Shown here in pieces: positions 43,601 through 53,466 of a stretch of 64,000 nt of DNA. Under the pieces are notes generated by a model that saw only the letters and a program-made list of their open reading frames with translations, made no database searches and had not been told where the DNA came from. Position numbers and translations under genes: made by a program. The first letter of the stretch is position 1. Each line of letters opens with the position of its first letter. The DNA is from Parahaliea maris (GTDB taxonomy: Bacteria; Pseudomonadota; Gammaproteobacteria; Pseudomonadales; Halieaceae): the NCBI RefSeq assembly GCF_008064665.1, contig NZ_VRZA01000001.1, forward strand, positions 434,001-498,000, in the 5' to 3' direction.

Positions 43601-43766
43601 GGCCGGGCATCAGCGACAGTCCAGCCCACATTCAAGCCCGGAATGCTCGCGATAAAAACGATAAATTAGCTAAATTTTGGGTACCCTCCTAGAATTCCGC
43701 TTTACTTTCTAATTCACCACCTTGTATTTCACCGCCGCCAACGGCGGCCACCAAAGGATGTACACC

Positions 43767-45947
43767 ATGAGCGAGCGAATCCAGAAAGGCGGCCTGCAAA
43801 TAGCCGCCGTGCTGCACGACATGCTGGAGCAGGAGATTGCACCGGGCACCGGCGTGTCCCCGGACGAATTCTGGGCAGCGCTGGAGGCCATCGTGACAGA
43901 CCTCGGACCACGGAATCGCGAATTGCTCGCCGAGCGGGATGCCATCCAGGCCCGCATTGATGCCTGGCATCGCGACCAACCCGGCGCCGACTACGATCGC
44001 GCTGCCTACAAGGCGTTCCTTCAGGATATCGGCTATCTGCTCCCCGAACCCGGCGCCGTCAGCATCGCCACCGAGAACGTGGACGCAGAGATCGCCACCC
44101 TGGCCGGCCCCCAGCTGGTGGTGCCGGTAATGAACGCCCGCTATGCCCTGAATGCAGCCAATGCGCGCTGGGGCAGCCTCTACGACGCCCTCTATGGCAC
44201 CGATGTGATCCCCGAAGACGGCGGCGCGGAAAAAGCCGGCGGCTACAACCCGGTTCGCGGCGATCGCGTGATAGCCTGGGCCCGGGACTTCCTCAACAGC
44301 CACTGCCCCCTGTCCACCGGCGATCACAGCCAGGCCAAGGCCTACACCGTGGTTGGCGGCGCCCTGCAGGTGGTACTCAAGGGCGGCCAGATCGCCTCCC
44401 TCGCCGACCCCGGTCAGTTCCGCGGCTACGCCGGCGAGACCAATGCGCCCACCAACGTACTGCTGCGCCACAACGGCCTGCACATCGACATCCAGATCGA
44501 CGCCACCCACCCGATTGGCGCCACTGACGCCGCCGGCGTGAAAGACGTTGTGCTCGAGGCCGCCCTGACCACCATCCAGGACTGCGAGGACTCCGTGGCC
44601 GCCGTCGACGCCGAAGACAAGGCCGTGGTCTACCGCAACTGGCTGGGCCTGATGCGGGGTGACCTGAGCGAGTCCTTCAGCAAGGGCGGCAAAACCCTGG
44701 CGCGCCGCCTCAACCCTGACCGAACCTTCACCGCCGCCGATGGCTCGGAGCTGGTCCTACCGGGACGCAGCCTGATGTTCATTCGCAACGTGGGACACCT
44801 GATGACCAATGAGGCGATCCTGGATGCCGAGGGCAAGGAAATTCCCGAAGGCATCATGGATGGGATGTTTACTTCCCTGATCGCCCTGCACGACCTGAAA
44901 AAGGACAGCAGCCAGCCACGCAATTCCCGCCAGGGCAGCGTCTACATCGTGAAGCCGAAGATGCACGGGCCGGAGGAAGTGGGCTTTACCTGCGAGCTGT
45001 TCGACCGCATCGAGGAAGCGCTCGGCCTGCCACGCAATACCCTGAAGCTCGGCATCATGGACGAAGAGCGCCGCACCACCATCAACCTCAAGGAATGCAT
45101 CCGTTGCGCCGCCGAGCGGGTCGTGTTCATCAACACCGGCTTCCTCGATCGCACCGGTGACGAGATTCACACCAGCATGGAAGCCGGCGCCATGACGCCC
45201 AAGGGTGCCATGAAGCAGGAACCCTGGATTAACGCCTACGAGGACTGGAACGTGGACACCGGCCTGGCCTGCGGCCTGCAGGGGCGCGCCCAGATCGGCA
45301 AGGGCATGTGGGCCATGCCGGACCTGATGGCGGACATGCTCAAGGCCAAGATCGGTCACCCACAGGCCGGCGCCAACACCGCCTGGGTACCCTCGCCCAC
45401 CGCGGCGACCCTGCACGCCACCCACTATCACACGGTGAACGTGGCTGCGCGTCAGGAGGAATTGGCCAGCCGTGAACGCGCCTCGCTGGATGACATCCTG
45501 AGCATCCCCCTGAGGGGTGCAGCGGGGCTGAGCCCCGAGGACATCCAGCGCGAACTGGACAACAACGCCCAGGGCATTCTCGGCTACGTGGTGCGCTGGA
45601 TCGACCAGGGCGTGGGCTGCTCCAAGGTCCCCGACATCAATAACGTCGGCCTGATGGAAGACCGCGCCACCCTGCGAATCTCCAGCCAACACATCGCCAA
45701 CTGGCTGCGCCACGGGGTGTGCTCCGAGGCCCAGGTACGGGAAACGCTGGAGCGCATGGCCGCGGTGGTGGACCAGCAGAACGCGGCCGACCCCGCCTAT
45801 CGTAGGATGGCACCCGACTTCGCTGATTCGGTCGCCTTCCAGGCGGCCTGTGAACTGGTGTTCGAGGGTTGTGCCCAGCCCAATGGTTACACCGAGCCGG
45901 TGTTGCATCGCCGTCGGCGGGAGGCCAAGGCGAAGTACGGGGACTGA
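43767..45947 (+). CDS. glcB: Malate synthase G
   Basis: A 726-residue monomeric malate synthase G (E. coli GlcB has 723) that condenses glyoxylate and acetyl-CoA into malate. Signature regions are present: [64 protein letters not shown] (catalytic Arg/Glu) and a C-terminal segment with the active-site Asp. The ATG at 43767 is preceded by AAGGA 9 nt upstream. No glycolate oxidase or isocitrate lyase gene is close, so it stands alone here. Confidence 0.97.
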   Translation: MSERIQKGGLQIAAVLHDMLEQEIAPGTGVSPDEFWAALEAIVTDLGPRNRELLAERDAIQARIDAWHRDQPGADYDRAAYKAFLQDIGYLLPEPGAVSIATENVDAEIATLAGPQLVVPVMNARYALNAANARWGSLYDALYGTDVIPEDGGAEKAGGYNPVRGDRVIAWARDFLNSHCPLSTGDHSQAKAYTVVGGALQVVLKGGQIASLADPGQFRGYAGETNAPTNVLLRHNGLHIDIQIDATHPIGATDAAGVKDVVLEAALTTIQDCEDSVAAVDAEDKAVVYRNWLGLMRGDLSESFSKGGKTLARRLNPDRTFTAADGSELVLPGRSLMFIRNVGHLMTNEAILDAEGKEIPEGIMDGMFTSLIALHDLKKDSSQPRNSRQGSVYIVKPKMHGPEEVGFTCELFDRIEEALGLPRNTLKLGIMDEERRTTINLKECIRCAAERVVFINTGFLDRTGDEIHTSMEAGAMTPKGAMKQEPWINAYEDWNVDTGLACGLQGRAQIGKGMWAMPDLMADMLKAKIGHPQAGANTAWVPSPTAATLHATHYHTVNVAARQEELASRERASLDDILSIPLRGAAGLSPEDIQRELDNNAQGILGYVVRWIDQGVGCSKVPDINNVGLMEDRATLRISSQHIANWLRHGVCSEAQVRETLERMAAVVDQQNAADPAYRRMAPDFADSVAFQAACELVFEGCAQPNGYTEPVLHRRRREAKAKYGD

Positions 45948-45961
45948 GGAGCGGTTGTATC

Positions 45962-46122
45962 GGCCGAATAAATTCGGCCATACAGGAGGGATTGCCGCGG
46001 GCGGATTGACGGCCGAATGAATTCGGCCCTACGGGAGGGATTGCCCCGGGCGGATTGACGGCCGAATGAATTCGGCCCTACAGGGGGGTAGCCCTGGCGT
46101 GTAGGGCCGAATTCATTCGGCC
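45962..46122. repeat. Tandem 49-bp repeat with palindromic core
   Basis: Between glcB and ald lie three direct copies of a 49-bp unit, each starting with the palindrome GGCCGAATGAATTCGGCC (45962-45979, with one change; 46011-46028; 46060-46077). The spacer reads roughly AGGGATTGCC..GGGCGGATTGA. A fourth, inverted palindrome (46105-46122) closes the array. Each core can form a hairpin, but there is no T-tract, so they are not ordinary terminators. Confidence 0.9.
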
Positions 46123-46151
46123 TCCCCACCAGCGACGACCCCGCCCGAACC

Positions 46152-47291
46152 TCAAGCCGACTGCTGCAGCGCCGTACGCCCAAGCGCCGTCATCGGCTCC
46201 ACATAATCATAATCCAGCGCCTCAGCCACCGCTTCGCAGGTAATCATGCCGGCGTGGACGTTCAGACCGTTGCGCAGGTGCACATCGCGCTCCAGTGCGG
46301 CTTCAACACCCAGGTTGGCCAGTTTCAGCGCGTAGGGCAGGGTCGCGTTGGTCAGCGCCATGGTGGAGGTACGGGCGACGCCGCCCGGCATATTGGCCAC
46401 ACAGTAGTGGACCACACCGTCGACTACGTAGGTCGGATCCTGGTGCGTAGTGGCACGGCTGGTTTCGAAACAACCGCCCTGGTCGATGGCCACATCCACC
46501 AGCACCGAGCCCGGCTTCATGCGGCTTACCAGATCGCGGCTGATCAGCTTGGGCGCAGCCGCTCCAGGTATCAGTACTGCACCTACAACCAGGTCAGCTT
46601 CCAGCGCGTGGCGCTCAATGGCATCGGCAGTGGAATAGATGCACTTCAGGCGGCCGCCAAAGATCATGTCCAGCTCTTTCAGGCGGTCCAGCGACTTGTC
46701 GAGGATGGTGACATCCGCACCCAGGCCCATGGCCATGCGCGCCGCATTGATGCCGACCACGCCACCACCAATGACCAGTACCCGCGCCGGCTCAACACCG
46801 GGCACACCACCCAGCAGCATGCCGTTGCCACCCTGGGCTTTCTCCAGGTTGTGGGCACCGGCCTGAATGGCCATGCGGCCAGCCACTTCACTCATCGGCG
46901 CCAGCAGGGGCAGGCCCGCGCCATCGGAAGTGACGGTTTCATAGGCAATCGCCGTGGTGCCGGAATCCAGCAGCAGACGGGTCTGCTCGGGATCGGGCGC
47001 CAGGTGCAGGTAGGTGAACAGCAGCTGACCGGGGCGCAGCTTGCGGCACTCTTCGGGCTGGGGTTCTTTCACCTTGATGACCATTTCCGCACGGGCGAAG
47101 ATCTCGTCGGCCGTCGCCACGATCTCGGCACCCGCAGACTGATACTGTGCGTCGTCAAAGCCGATCGCCAACCCACCGTCCTTTTCCACCAGCACGCTGT
47201 GGCCCTGCTGGACAAACTCTTTGACACCAGCGGGCGTCAAGCCAATGCGGTACTCGTGATTCTTAATTTCCTTGGGTACACCGATCAACAT
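46152..47291 (-). CDS. ald: Alanine dehydrogenase
   Basis: A 379-residue NAD-dependent L-alanine dehydrogenase that interconverts alanine with pyruvate and ammonia. It opens with [20 protein letters not shown]. The catalytic Lys and His lie in MVIKVKEPQ and [10 protein letters not shown]. The NAD-binding motif is [21 protein letters not shown], and [15 protein letters not shown] follows. It lies divergent from an Lrp-type regulator, which commonly controls ald in response to alanine. Confidence 0.97.
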   Translation of the reverse strand: MLIGVPKEIKNHEYRIGLTPAGVKEFVQQGHSVLVEKDGGLAIGFDDAQYQSAGAEIVATADEIFARAEMVIKVKEPQPEECRKLRPGQLLFTYLHLAPDPEQTRLLLDSGTTAIAYETVTSDGAGLPLLAPMSEVAGRMAIQAGAHNLEKAQGGNGMLLGGVPGVEPARVLVIGGGVVGINAARMAMGLGADVTILDKSLDRLKELDMIFGGRLKCIYSTADAIERHALEADLVVGAVLIPGAAAPKLISRDLVSRMKPGSVLVDVAIDQGGCFETSRATTHQDPTYVVDGVVHYCVANMPGGVARTSTMALTNATLPYALKLANLGVEAALERDVHLRNGLNVHAGMITCEAVAEALDYDYVEPMTALGRTALQQSA

Positions 47292-47306
47292 TGCGTGGGC
47301 TCCTCT

Positions 47307-47378
47307 CTATAGGGAATGTGGTAAAAGTACAGTTTAGGGGAGCTTTACGAGGGTTTTCGCTGTATTTTCACCCTATAG
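47307..47378. promoter_or_regulatory. Long inverted repeat between ald and lrp-type gene
   Basis: The ald upstream region holds CTATAGGG (47307-47314) plus AAAAGTACAG (47323-47332), mirrored by CTGTATTTTCACCCTATAG (47360-47378). A third partial copy TTTCCTATA lies at 47398-47406. This is a plausible operator for the neighbouring Lrp-family regulator. Confidence 0.5.
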
Positions 47379-47484
47379 ACAGGATTTAATTGACGTATTT
47401 CCTATAAAACAGCGTTCTCAGCTAGATCAAACTCTGTAAACATGACAATCACCGGTTGATATAACCAAATTCTGCAGGAACACC

Positions 47485-47964
47485 ATGGAACGCCGCGCCC
47501 ACACCCTGAGCCGCATCGATCGCAAAATCCTGAGACTGCTGCAGGCTGACGCCCGCATGAGCTACGTCGACCTCGCCAAGGAAGTGGGGCTGTCACCCAC
47601 CCCGTGTAAAGAGAGGGTGAAACGCCTCGAACGCGAGGGCGTAATCCGCGGCTACCAGGCCATCCTCAACCCCGAGTACCTGGACGCCGGCCTGGTCGTG
47701 TTCGTGCAGATCCGCCTGAATCGCACCGCCCAGGATATTTTTGAGGAGTTCAAGAACAACGCCTTTGACCTGCCGGAGGTGCAGGAGTGCTACCTGGTAT
47801 CGGGTAACTTCGACTACCTGATCAAGGCGCGAGTGGCCGACATGACGGCCTACCGGGAGTTTCTGGGGGAGACGCTGCTGACCCTGCCGGGGGTACTGGA
47901 ATCAACCAGTTATGTGGTGATGGAGCAGGTGAAGGAGACGTTGGCGTTGAAGGTGCCTTATTAG
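47485..47964 (+). CDS. Lrp/AsnC-family regulator
   Basis: A 159-residue Lrp-type regulator, with an N-terminal HTH (LRLLQADARMSYVDLAKEVG then SPTPCKERVKRLEREG) and a C-terminal RAM ligand domain (VQECYLVSGNFDYLIKARV). It matches Lrp/AldR proteins in length and sequence. It is divergent from ald, so alanine or another amino acid is the probable effector. The ATG at 47485 follows GCAGGAAC. Confidence 0.93.
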   Translation: MERRAHTLSRIDRKILRLLQADARMSYVDLAKEVGLSPTPCKERVKRLEREGVIRGYQAILNPEYLDAGLVVFVQIRLNRTAQDIFEEFKNNAFDLPEVQECYLVSGNFDYLIKARVADMTAYREFLGETLLTLPGVLESTSYVVMEQVKETLALKVPY

Positions 47965-48000
47965 TTTGCACCCTTCCGTAAAGACCAATATTTCCCGTGA

Positions 48001-48026
48001 GTCATTCCCGCGCAGGCGGGAATCCA
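48001..48026. repeat. Short dispersed-type hairpin repeat
   Basis: GTCATTCCCGCGCAGGCGGG followed by AATCCA forms a perfect small hairpin (ATTCCCG / CGGGAAT). This type of sequence is scattered in many bacterial genomes. It lies between the convergent lrp-type and glycosyltransferase genes and may act as a weak bidirectional terminator. Confidence 0.6.
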
Positions 48027-48030
48027 CTGT

Positions 48031-48906
48031 TCAGTCTTCGGGGTCCGAATCAACATCCTTATACTGAAGATTAGTGAGCTGCTCCGAGAGCAAGCCCATC
48101 AGGAAGATGATCATCCCCGCCAACACCAACACGCTGCTCATATTGGTGAAACGCAGCGAGCCTGAAGTGGCCCACGCCAACAGATAATTCAGAAATCCAA
48201 TCCCAGCTACTCCCACGGCCGTGGGGAAGTAGACCTTTAGTGGCGAATAGAGAGTACCAATCTTGAAGATAATCAGGAAAAAACGAACCCCGTCGCGCAC
48301 CAGATTGATGTGGCTTTTGCCCACGCGCTGGAAAACCTTGATGGGAATGAAGCCGACCGAATAACCCGCCCTGAAAAACGCCATCGTTGAGGTGGTTGGA
48401 TAGCTGAAGCCATTGGGCAGCAGGTAAAGAAAGCTCAGAAACTTTTTGCGGCGCACAGCGCGGAAACCGGAGGTCAGGTCGGGGATTTCCTTGTTGACCA
48501 TCCAACTGGCGAGGCGGTTATACACACTGTTAGCCCCCCAACGCGCTACGCTGGCTTGGTCCGACAACCCGCCACGGGCGCCGACGACCATGTCGTAGCC
48601 TTCGTCCATTTTCTCGAGCAGACGGGCAATGTCCTCGGGATCGTGCTGGCCGTCGCCGTCCATGAAGACGATGATGTCGCCAGTGGCGGCGCGGGCGCCG
48701 GATTTGATGGCGGCGCCGTTGCCTTTGGAGTAGGAGTGGGAAATTACCTTGGCTCCGTGTTGCTGGCAGACCTGCTTAGTCCCATCAGTAGAGCCATCGT
48801 CGATGACAATCAGCTCAGCCTCTGGATATGCCTCTACTAATTTTGGAAGTGTTTTCCTGAGCCCCTCCTCTTCATTTTTGGCGGGAATCACAATGGAAAT
48901 ATCCAC
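48031..48906 (-). CDS. Dpm1-like GT2 glycosyltransferase
   Basis: A 291-residue family 2 glycosyltransferase that would transfer a sugar from a nucleotide donor to polyprenyl phosphate. The GT-A core includes DISIVIPAKNEEEGLRKTL, ELIVIDDGSTDGT and MDGDGQHDPEDI (metal-binding DGD). Two C-terminal transmembrane helices follow (about residues 215-240 and 250-272), as in Dpm1/GtrB/ArnC proteins. It begins 4 nt after the second TMTC-like gene, so it likely makes the lipid-linked donor sugar for those enzymes. Mannose is suggested by analogy only. Confidence 0.88.
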   Translation of the reverse strand: MDISIVIPAKNEEEGLRKTLPKLVEAYPEAELIVIDDGSTDGTKQVCQQHGAKVISHSYSKGNGAAIKSGARAATGDIIVFMDGDGQHDPEDIARLLEKMDEGYDMVVGARGGLSDQASVARWGANSVYNRLASWMVNKEIPDLTSGFRAVRRKKFLSFLYLLPNGFSYPTTSTMAFFRAGYSVGFIPIKVFQRVGKSHINLVRDGVRFFLIIFKIGTLYSPLKVYFPTAVGVAGIGFLNYLLAWATSGSLRFTNMSSVLVLAGMIIFLMGLLSEQLTNLQYKDVDSDPED

Positions 48907-48910
48907 ACTA

Positions 48911-50824
48911 CTACTCCGTCAACGGCGGCGCCCCTGTGTACAACGCCAGATTTTCTTGTTCGGCTACGGTGAGCTCACCACGGCTTTGTTTTTCCGCCAG
49001 CAGATTCCTCAATTCGGCCGCTTCGTCCACCCTTCCCAGAGCTGTGGTGAAATGCAGTTGCATAAACTGCCCCCGGGTGTCGCTGGGTAACATCGCAAGA
49101 TATTGCTGCATGTACCGATAAGCAACCTCAAAACGCCCTAGTGAATTCTCCAACGTAGCGAGCGTTGAATAAACATTTGGGGCGGCCTTATGTCGAAAGT
49201 CATCCACAAGAAACAAATCTACCATGCGATCAGCCACAGCAATCCAGCGGAAATCCGGGCATAAACCGTCTTGTTGCATTCTGACCAAAGTTAACAGGGT
49301 AGTAACTGAACTTACTGGACGTTCCGGATTCACTTTTCCCAAATCATCTATCTGCGCCTCCGATACTGCGTCTCCAGCGATACAACTGAGCGCAATATCG
49401 CGAATCTGGAAGTCAGCCTGCCTCTCACCACGATTATTCTCGAACGCTACTCGAGAATATTCGCGCGCGCGCGCGTAATCACCCACATCAGCCATCAATA
49501 CCGCCATATCGGTATTGGCTCGTGGAGAAGTCGGATGTCCATTAAGATGATTAAACACCAGAAGTTCACGCTGCGACCAAATTTGAACTTGGGAACTGGT
49601 CTGCAAAGCCAGCAAAAAAGCGAACCCCAAAACATAGGCAAGCACTGGTTTTTGCAGCTCAGGCAGCTTCCGAAACCACATACCAAACAGAGCACCCGCC
49701 GAAAGGTAAAACCCCATGACAGGAAAATAATTTCGATGCTCAAAGTAGAGTTCCAGCGCAAGTACAGAGGATTCTACTGAATGCCCCACCAGGTACCAAG
49801 CCGGCCCAATCGCAAGCCTTCGCCCCCACGGCCACCGAAGGAGTACCGCACCCACCAACAGAACCAGCACCCAGCCAAGCACCGCATACAATGTTGACAA
49901 TGGTGAGATCAGGCTCTTCGAAACGAGGAAATCATCATGGTAGAGGCCAAGGCGCATCAAATCTGGCCAAAGGAGTTGCCCAAGATAATCCCACAGCACT
50001 CGCGACTCAGTCAGCAGCCGCTCATGAAGTGTAAAGTTCCGCACCTCGAAAGAGGCTGAAAGCGCCTCGTACTTAAACAACAAAGTTATTCCAAGGCCAA
50101 TACCACCTATCGCAATTCCGCCCAATGAGATCAGTTTCAGTCGGTGAATTACTCGCCCCTTGCTGTCCCTCCACTGGAACCAAAGTGATTCCAACAGAAA
50201 TAGGGTGGGGATTACGACGATTGCGTTCTCCTTAGCGAACAACCCGGCGACGATACACAGTGCGCCCAGGATCAAAGGTAGCGTGGAAGGGTCGCCACTG
50301 CTTAGACGACCCCGCCACCAAGTATAGGAAAGCAGAGCGAGCAGCATGAAAGTGGTACTCAACATTGCCATACGCTGGACGGCATAAAGCACCGTACTGA
50401 CATGCAATGGAGCAAGAGTCCAACATAAACCCAGACAAACTGCTAATCCACCTGCCCCCCGGTAGTGCTGTGAGCGCAGTAGGTTCGACAGCAATAGCGT
50501 GAACAACAGTGCATTAAGCAAGTGGAGATAGATATTGAAGAGCTTACTGACGCCAAGGCTGTCACCAAACAAAAGCCTTTCCAATACAAATGTAGCCATA
50601 GAGACTGGCCTACCCAACATACCCGAGCCATCACCAAAAATATAATCGACAACCCGCTGCGGATTGTCCTTCAAATTAGTGATGACCAGGACACTGGATC
50701 GATCATCCAGCAATGGAGGCCCATAATGCCCCGGCCAGTAGATCCAGAGCACAACCAAAAACGCCAGTGAGACGGTTGCAACTGTCCAGGTTAAACTAAC
50801 CGCTCTGCCAAAGAATTTGATCAC
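48911..50824 (-). CDS. TMTC-like GT-C membrane glycosyltransferase, copy 2
   Basis: A 637-residue polytopic membrane protein with about 10-11 helices and a ~190-residue C-terminal helical, TPR-like region. The first extracytoplasmic loop has the GT-C acidic motif PPLLDDRSSVLVITN, followed by GRPVSMATFVLER. Helix-linking stretches LAPLHVSTVLYAVQRMAMLS and LELYFEHRNYFPVMGF are shared with the neighbouring paralog. They resemble the DD, RPL-x-FxxN and RxxYLPSxGF motifs of eukaryotic TMTC O-mannosyltransferases. It overlaps the paralog by 4 nt (ATGA). Its likely role is O-glycosylation of the pilin encoded upstream. Base composition is clearly less GC-rich than the flanks. Confidence 0.75.
   Translation of the reverse strand: MIKFFGRAVSLTWTVATVSLAFLVVLWIYWPGHYGPPLLDDRSSVLVITNLKDNPQRVVDYIFGDGSGMLGRPVSMATFVLERLLFGDSLGVSKLFNIYLHLLNALLFTLLLSNLLRSQHYRGAGGLAVCLGLCWTLAPLHVSTVLYAVQRMAMLSTTFMLLALLSYTWWRGRLSSGDPSTLPLILGALCIVAGLFAKENAIVVIPTLFLLESLWFQWRDSKGRVIHRLKLISLGGIAIGGIGLGITLLFKYEALSASFEVRNFTLHERLLTESRVLWDYLGQLLWPDLMRLGLYHDDFLVSKSLISPLSTLYAVLGWVLVLLVGAVLLRWPWGRRLAIGPAWYLVGHSVESSVLALELYFEHRNYFPVMGFYLSAGALFGMWFRKLPELQKPVLAYVLGFAFLLALQTSSQVQIWSQRELLVFNHLNGHPTSPRANTDMAVLMADVGDYARAREYSRVAFENNRGERQADFQIRDIALSCIAGDAVSEAQIDDLGKVNPERPVSSVTTLLTLVRMQQDGLCPDFRWIAVADRMVDLFLVDDFRHKAAPNVYSTLATLENSLGRFEVAYRYMQQYLAMLPSDTRGQFMQLHFTTALGRVDEAAELRNLLAEKQSRGELTVAEQENLALYTGAPPLTE
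49462..49473. repeat. (CG)6 dinucleotide tract in coding sequence
   Basis: Twelve alternating C/G bases inside the TMTC-like gene encode Ala-Arg-Ala-Arg. A gain or loss of one unit would shift the frame in the TPR-like region. Confidence 0.9.
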
Positions 50825-52791
50825 CCCGCCTCCGATGCTGGCAACTTGAACAACTGCATCACAGCGGGAAGTTGACGGCGTGGACGGTCTACCTGAAGAT
50901 ATTGCGCTACCAGTTCGTATACCTCCCCTAATCGGCCTTCACGGGCGAGTTCCGAGATAAGTTGCAAATACAGACGCCCTGATGAAGGGTTTGCGTCAAT
51001 CGCCTCCCGCAAAAGGGCTCTACGCTTTTCAGAAGGGGCGTTGCTCGCCGTCAAATATTCGTATTCCAGTTGATATACGCGCTCGCCACCAGGAAATCGG
51101 GATCTAAGTAGCCCAAGTAATTGCTCGGATACGGTATCACTATCAACACGACATGAGCCGCCACCAAGACAACGCATCAAGGTTTCCAAGGCAGAAATAT
51201 CTGTCGGTAGCAAGACTGATGACTCCAACTGCCGTTTTATCGCCAATAACCGATCTTCCGGTGCTGCCAGGCCAGGGTAATAAGCCGTATCCACCTGATA
51301 TAGCATTACCAGCGAAGCGAGATTACCGGGATCAAGCTGGAGGCTCCGTTGATAGTTTTGCCGTGCTGCGGACAGTAACTGGTATGGCCTTTCATCTTCA
51401 TTCCCTGCCCCCCCCTCATTCAGGAAGTGCTCCAAGAGAACATTGGAATAGGTTTGTTGCGCCCGCATCGATTGCGGATGATTGACCATATTCACCTGCG
51501 CCAGACGCACCTCGTCAGACCAGGTCATAACGCGGATGAAGAGAAATACCGCAGCAATCATTCCCAGTGCGCCGCCGAGCAAAAGGACATTTAACCTCAG
51601 ACGATCAGCAGCAACGACTACAACGCAGCCCAGAAGAATGCAGATGCCAACACTCGGAAGATAGTTTCTGTGCTCGAAAACCATTTCCAGAGGAAGTACA
51701 GTGGACTCCATACTGTGAGCCACTAGATAAAACAAGACGGCAAACAACAGGACCGGGAAGCGTTTGCGCAAAAGGAAAGCAATAATCGCCACAAAAAGCC
51801 AACCCAGCAAACTAGCGGCGGTTGTCGAAGGCTGAAAAAAGCTGCGTGACAGCGGAATGTCGTCATGATGAAGGCCCATCGACCCGATGTCAGGTACCAC
51901 TGTCCAGTATGCATATTGCCAGAGTAATCTGGCCTGGGTCAGCAAGCGCTCCAGGAACGTAAAGTCACGCCCCTGGTAGCCACCAAGGATCGACTGCGGC
52001 CAAACGGCGAGGACCACTATCATCGATACCAGCGGCAGAATCAGAATCGCCAACGCAGTTCGATGTAGCGAGATATGGAATTTGCCATTCCATTGCCCCC
52101 GGAATAAAGCAACTTCGAGAACCACAATAAGCCAGGGCAACAACGCCCCATTTTCTTTGGACAGTACCGCGAGCATGTACATCAGCCCTAGCCACAACCC
52201 AGCCCCCAGCAACTCTCCGGGAGATGCACCATCTCTGGCCCAGCGCAATCGATAGGTCAAGAAAATGCACAGGCCAGTCATTACAAATAGTGCTGAAAGC
52301 TGCGCCATTCGCTGTATTGCATAGAGCACGGTAGAAACGTGCAGGGGGCTGAGCAACCACAGCATGCTCGCCAGCATACCCACAACAACCCCGTTACCGG
52401 AACGGCGCCAAGATAACGCAGGAGTTCTACAAACAAGGTAGGCAAGCAGTCCAACCAGCAACCCCGTCAATAAATGAATAACAGTATTGGTTGCTTTCAC
52501 TGTGACAGGATTCAGTTCACCGCTAGCAACGTAATTGACAGCAAAACTGAACATAGCTATGGGCCGCCGAAGCGGCCCCGCTCCGGAACTAAAAGTAGCG
52601 GCTCGCCAATTGTCAAAGGTTGAGCCATCCATTCTGAGTAATGAGTTTTGTAGCAGGTTTGGGTGATCATCAAACAGCCAAGGCCCTGAAACACCGTTCG
52701 CATAGACAAAGGCTGTCAAAATCAATAAGAACGAGTAACCAAGAAATATTGGGGTTATCGATGAGCCAGATGGAAAACGTAATAATTTCAA
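50821..52791 (-). CDS. TMTC-like GT-C membrane glycosyltransferase, copy 1
   Basis: A 656-residue polytopic membrane protein, paralogous to the next gene. The first loop has LFDDHPNLLQNSLLRMDG, then RRPIAMFSFAVNYVASGELN and a helix with TNTVIHLLTGLLVGLL. Together these closely follow the FDDxxAIxxN...RPLxxLSFxxN...NxxxH pattern of TMTC/PMT-type GT-C enzymes. LEMVFEHRNYLPSVGICILL matches the later YLPSxGF block. The C-terminal ~200 residues are helical and TPR-like. It starts 115 nt after the pilA stop, just past the pilA terminator, so readthrough or a separate promoter is needed. Its substrate is probably the type IV pilin. Confidence 0.75.
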   Translation of the reverse strand: MKLLRFPSGSSITPIFLGYSFLLILTAFVYANGVSGPWLFDDHPNLLQNSLLRMDGSTFDNWRAATFSSGAGPLRRPIAMFSFAVNYVASGELNPVTVKATNTVIHLLTGLLVGLLAYLVCRTPALSWRRSGNGVVVGMLASMLWLLSPLHVSTVLYAIQRMAQLSALFVMTGLCIFLTYRLRWARDGASPGELLGAGLWLGLMYMLAVLSKENGALLPWLIVVLEVALFRGQWNGKFHISLHRTALAILILPLVSMIVVLAVWPQSILGGYQGRDFTFLERLLTQARLLWQYAYWTVVPDIGSMGLHHDDIPLSRSFFQPSTTAASLLGWLFVAIIAFLLRKRFPVLLFAVLFYLVAHSMESTVLPLEMVFEHRNYLPSVGICILLGCVVVVAADRLRLNVLLLGGALGMIAAVFLFIRVMTWSDEVRLAQVNMVNHPQSMRAQQTYSNVLLEHFLNEGGAGNEDERPYQLLSAARQNYQRSLQLDPGNLASLVMLYQVDTAYYPGLAAPEDRLLAIKRQLESSVLLPTDISALETLMRCLGGGSCRVDSDTVSEQLLGLLRSRFPGGERVYQLEYEYLTASNAPSEKRRALLREAIDANPSSGRLYLQLISELAREGRLGEVYELVAQYLQVDRPRRQLPAVMQLFKLPASEAG

Positions 52792-52848
52792 ACTAATCTA
52801 GCTCCCAAGAAAGGGAGGTGCAGACCAAAGTCAATCTTTGAATTATAC

Positions 52849-52873
52849 AAAAAAGCCCGGGTGTAAACCGGGC
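52849..52873 (-). terminator. Rho-independent terminator of pilA
   Basis: On the minus strand AGCCCGG-TTTACA-CCCGGGCT is followed by TTTTTT, 34 nt after the pilA stop. Such a terminator lets pilin mRNA be made in excess over the downstream glycosylation genes. Confidence 0.85.
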
Positions 52874-52906
52874 TCATTTGGATTTAGACCGTGCTTAAAG
52901 CATTTA

Positions 52907-53386
52907 TCAACCGCGACAGTTCGCGGGCAGCCACTTGGTCTTCATCGGCGTAGCCTGTGAAGCACCATCACCCGGTTGACATACCCAAGTAATGGAACCA
53001 TCGTCGCGAGTGATACCAGACAGTTGGAAAGCTAGGTCATTTGTTTCACCGGGAAGAACGGACGCGTGAACAAAAATATTCACGATCGGACCACCGCTGT
53101 TTACATCGTATGTCATGTCACGGACGATTTCCGTTGCAATAATAGATTCTTGTCCTTCAATACCTGCCACAGCCAGTGTAGCTGGAACTACGCTGTTCGT
53201 AACAAAATATTCTGCGATAGTTGTTTTACTCTCTGCCAGCTTCGCCATGGGCTCAGACATCTTCGCCCGCACGGTGTAGTCCTGGTAGGCCGGAAGCGCA
53301 ATCGCTGCCAGAATCCCGACGATCGCAATTACAATCATCAGTTCGATCAAGGTAAAACCCTGTTGAACACGTTTTTGTACAGTCAT
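52907..53386 (-). CDS. pilA: Type IVa major pilin
   Basis: A 159-residue type IVa prepilin. The leader [10 protein letters not shown] is followed by [20 protein letters not shown] with Glu+5, then the amphipathic N-terminal helix and a beta domain. The disulfide-bonded loop is formed by Cys in [10 protein letters not shown] and PANCRG near the C-terminus. There is no C-terminal Ser, so glycosylation of the TfpO type (terminal Ser) is not possible; internal Ser/Thr would be needed. AAGGAG lies 8 nt ahead of the ATG. A sigma54 promoter lies upstream and a terminator follows directly. Confidence 0.96.
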   Translation of the reverse strand: MTVQKRVQQGFTLIELMIVIAIVGILAAIALPAYQDYTVRAKMSEPMAKLAESKTTIAEYFVTNSVVPATLAVAGIEGQESIIATEIVRDMTYDVNSGGPIVNIFVHASVLPGETNDLAFQLSGITRDDGSITWVCQPGDGASQATPMKTKWLPANCRG

Positions 53387-53466
53387 TTCCCTACTCCTTC
53401 AAATCCCCTGAGGATGCTTTCGAATTGCCGACCCAAGTAGTCGAGCCTGTCGCAATACATTTCCAA

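Noticed and set aside
45962-46122. CRISPR array
   Set aside because: Only three units, palindromic cores and near-identical spacers; this is a tandem repeat, not a CRISPR.
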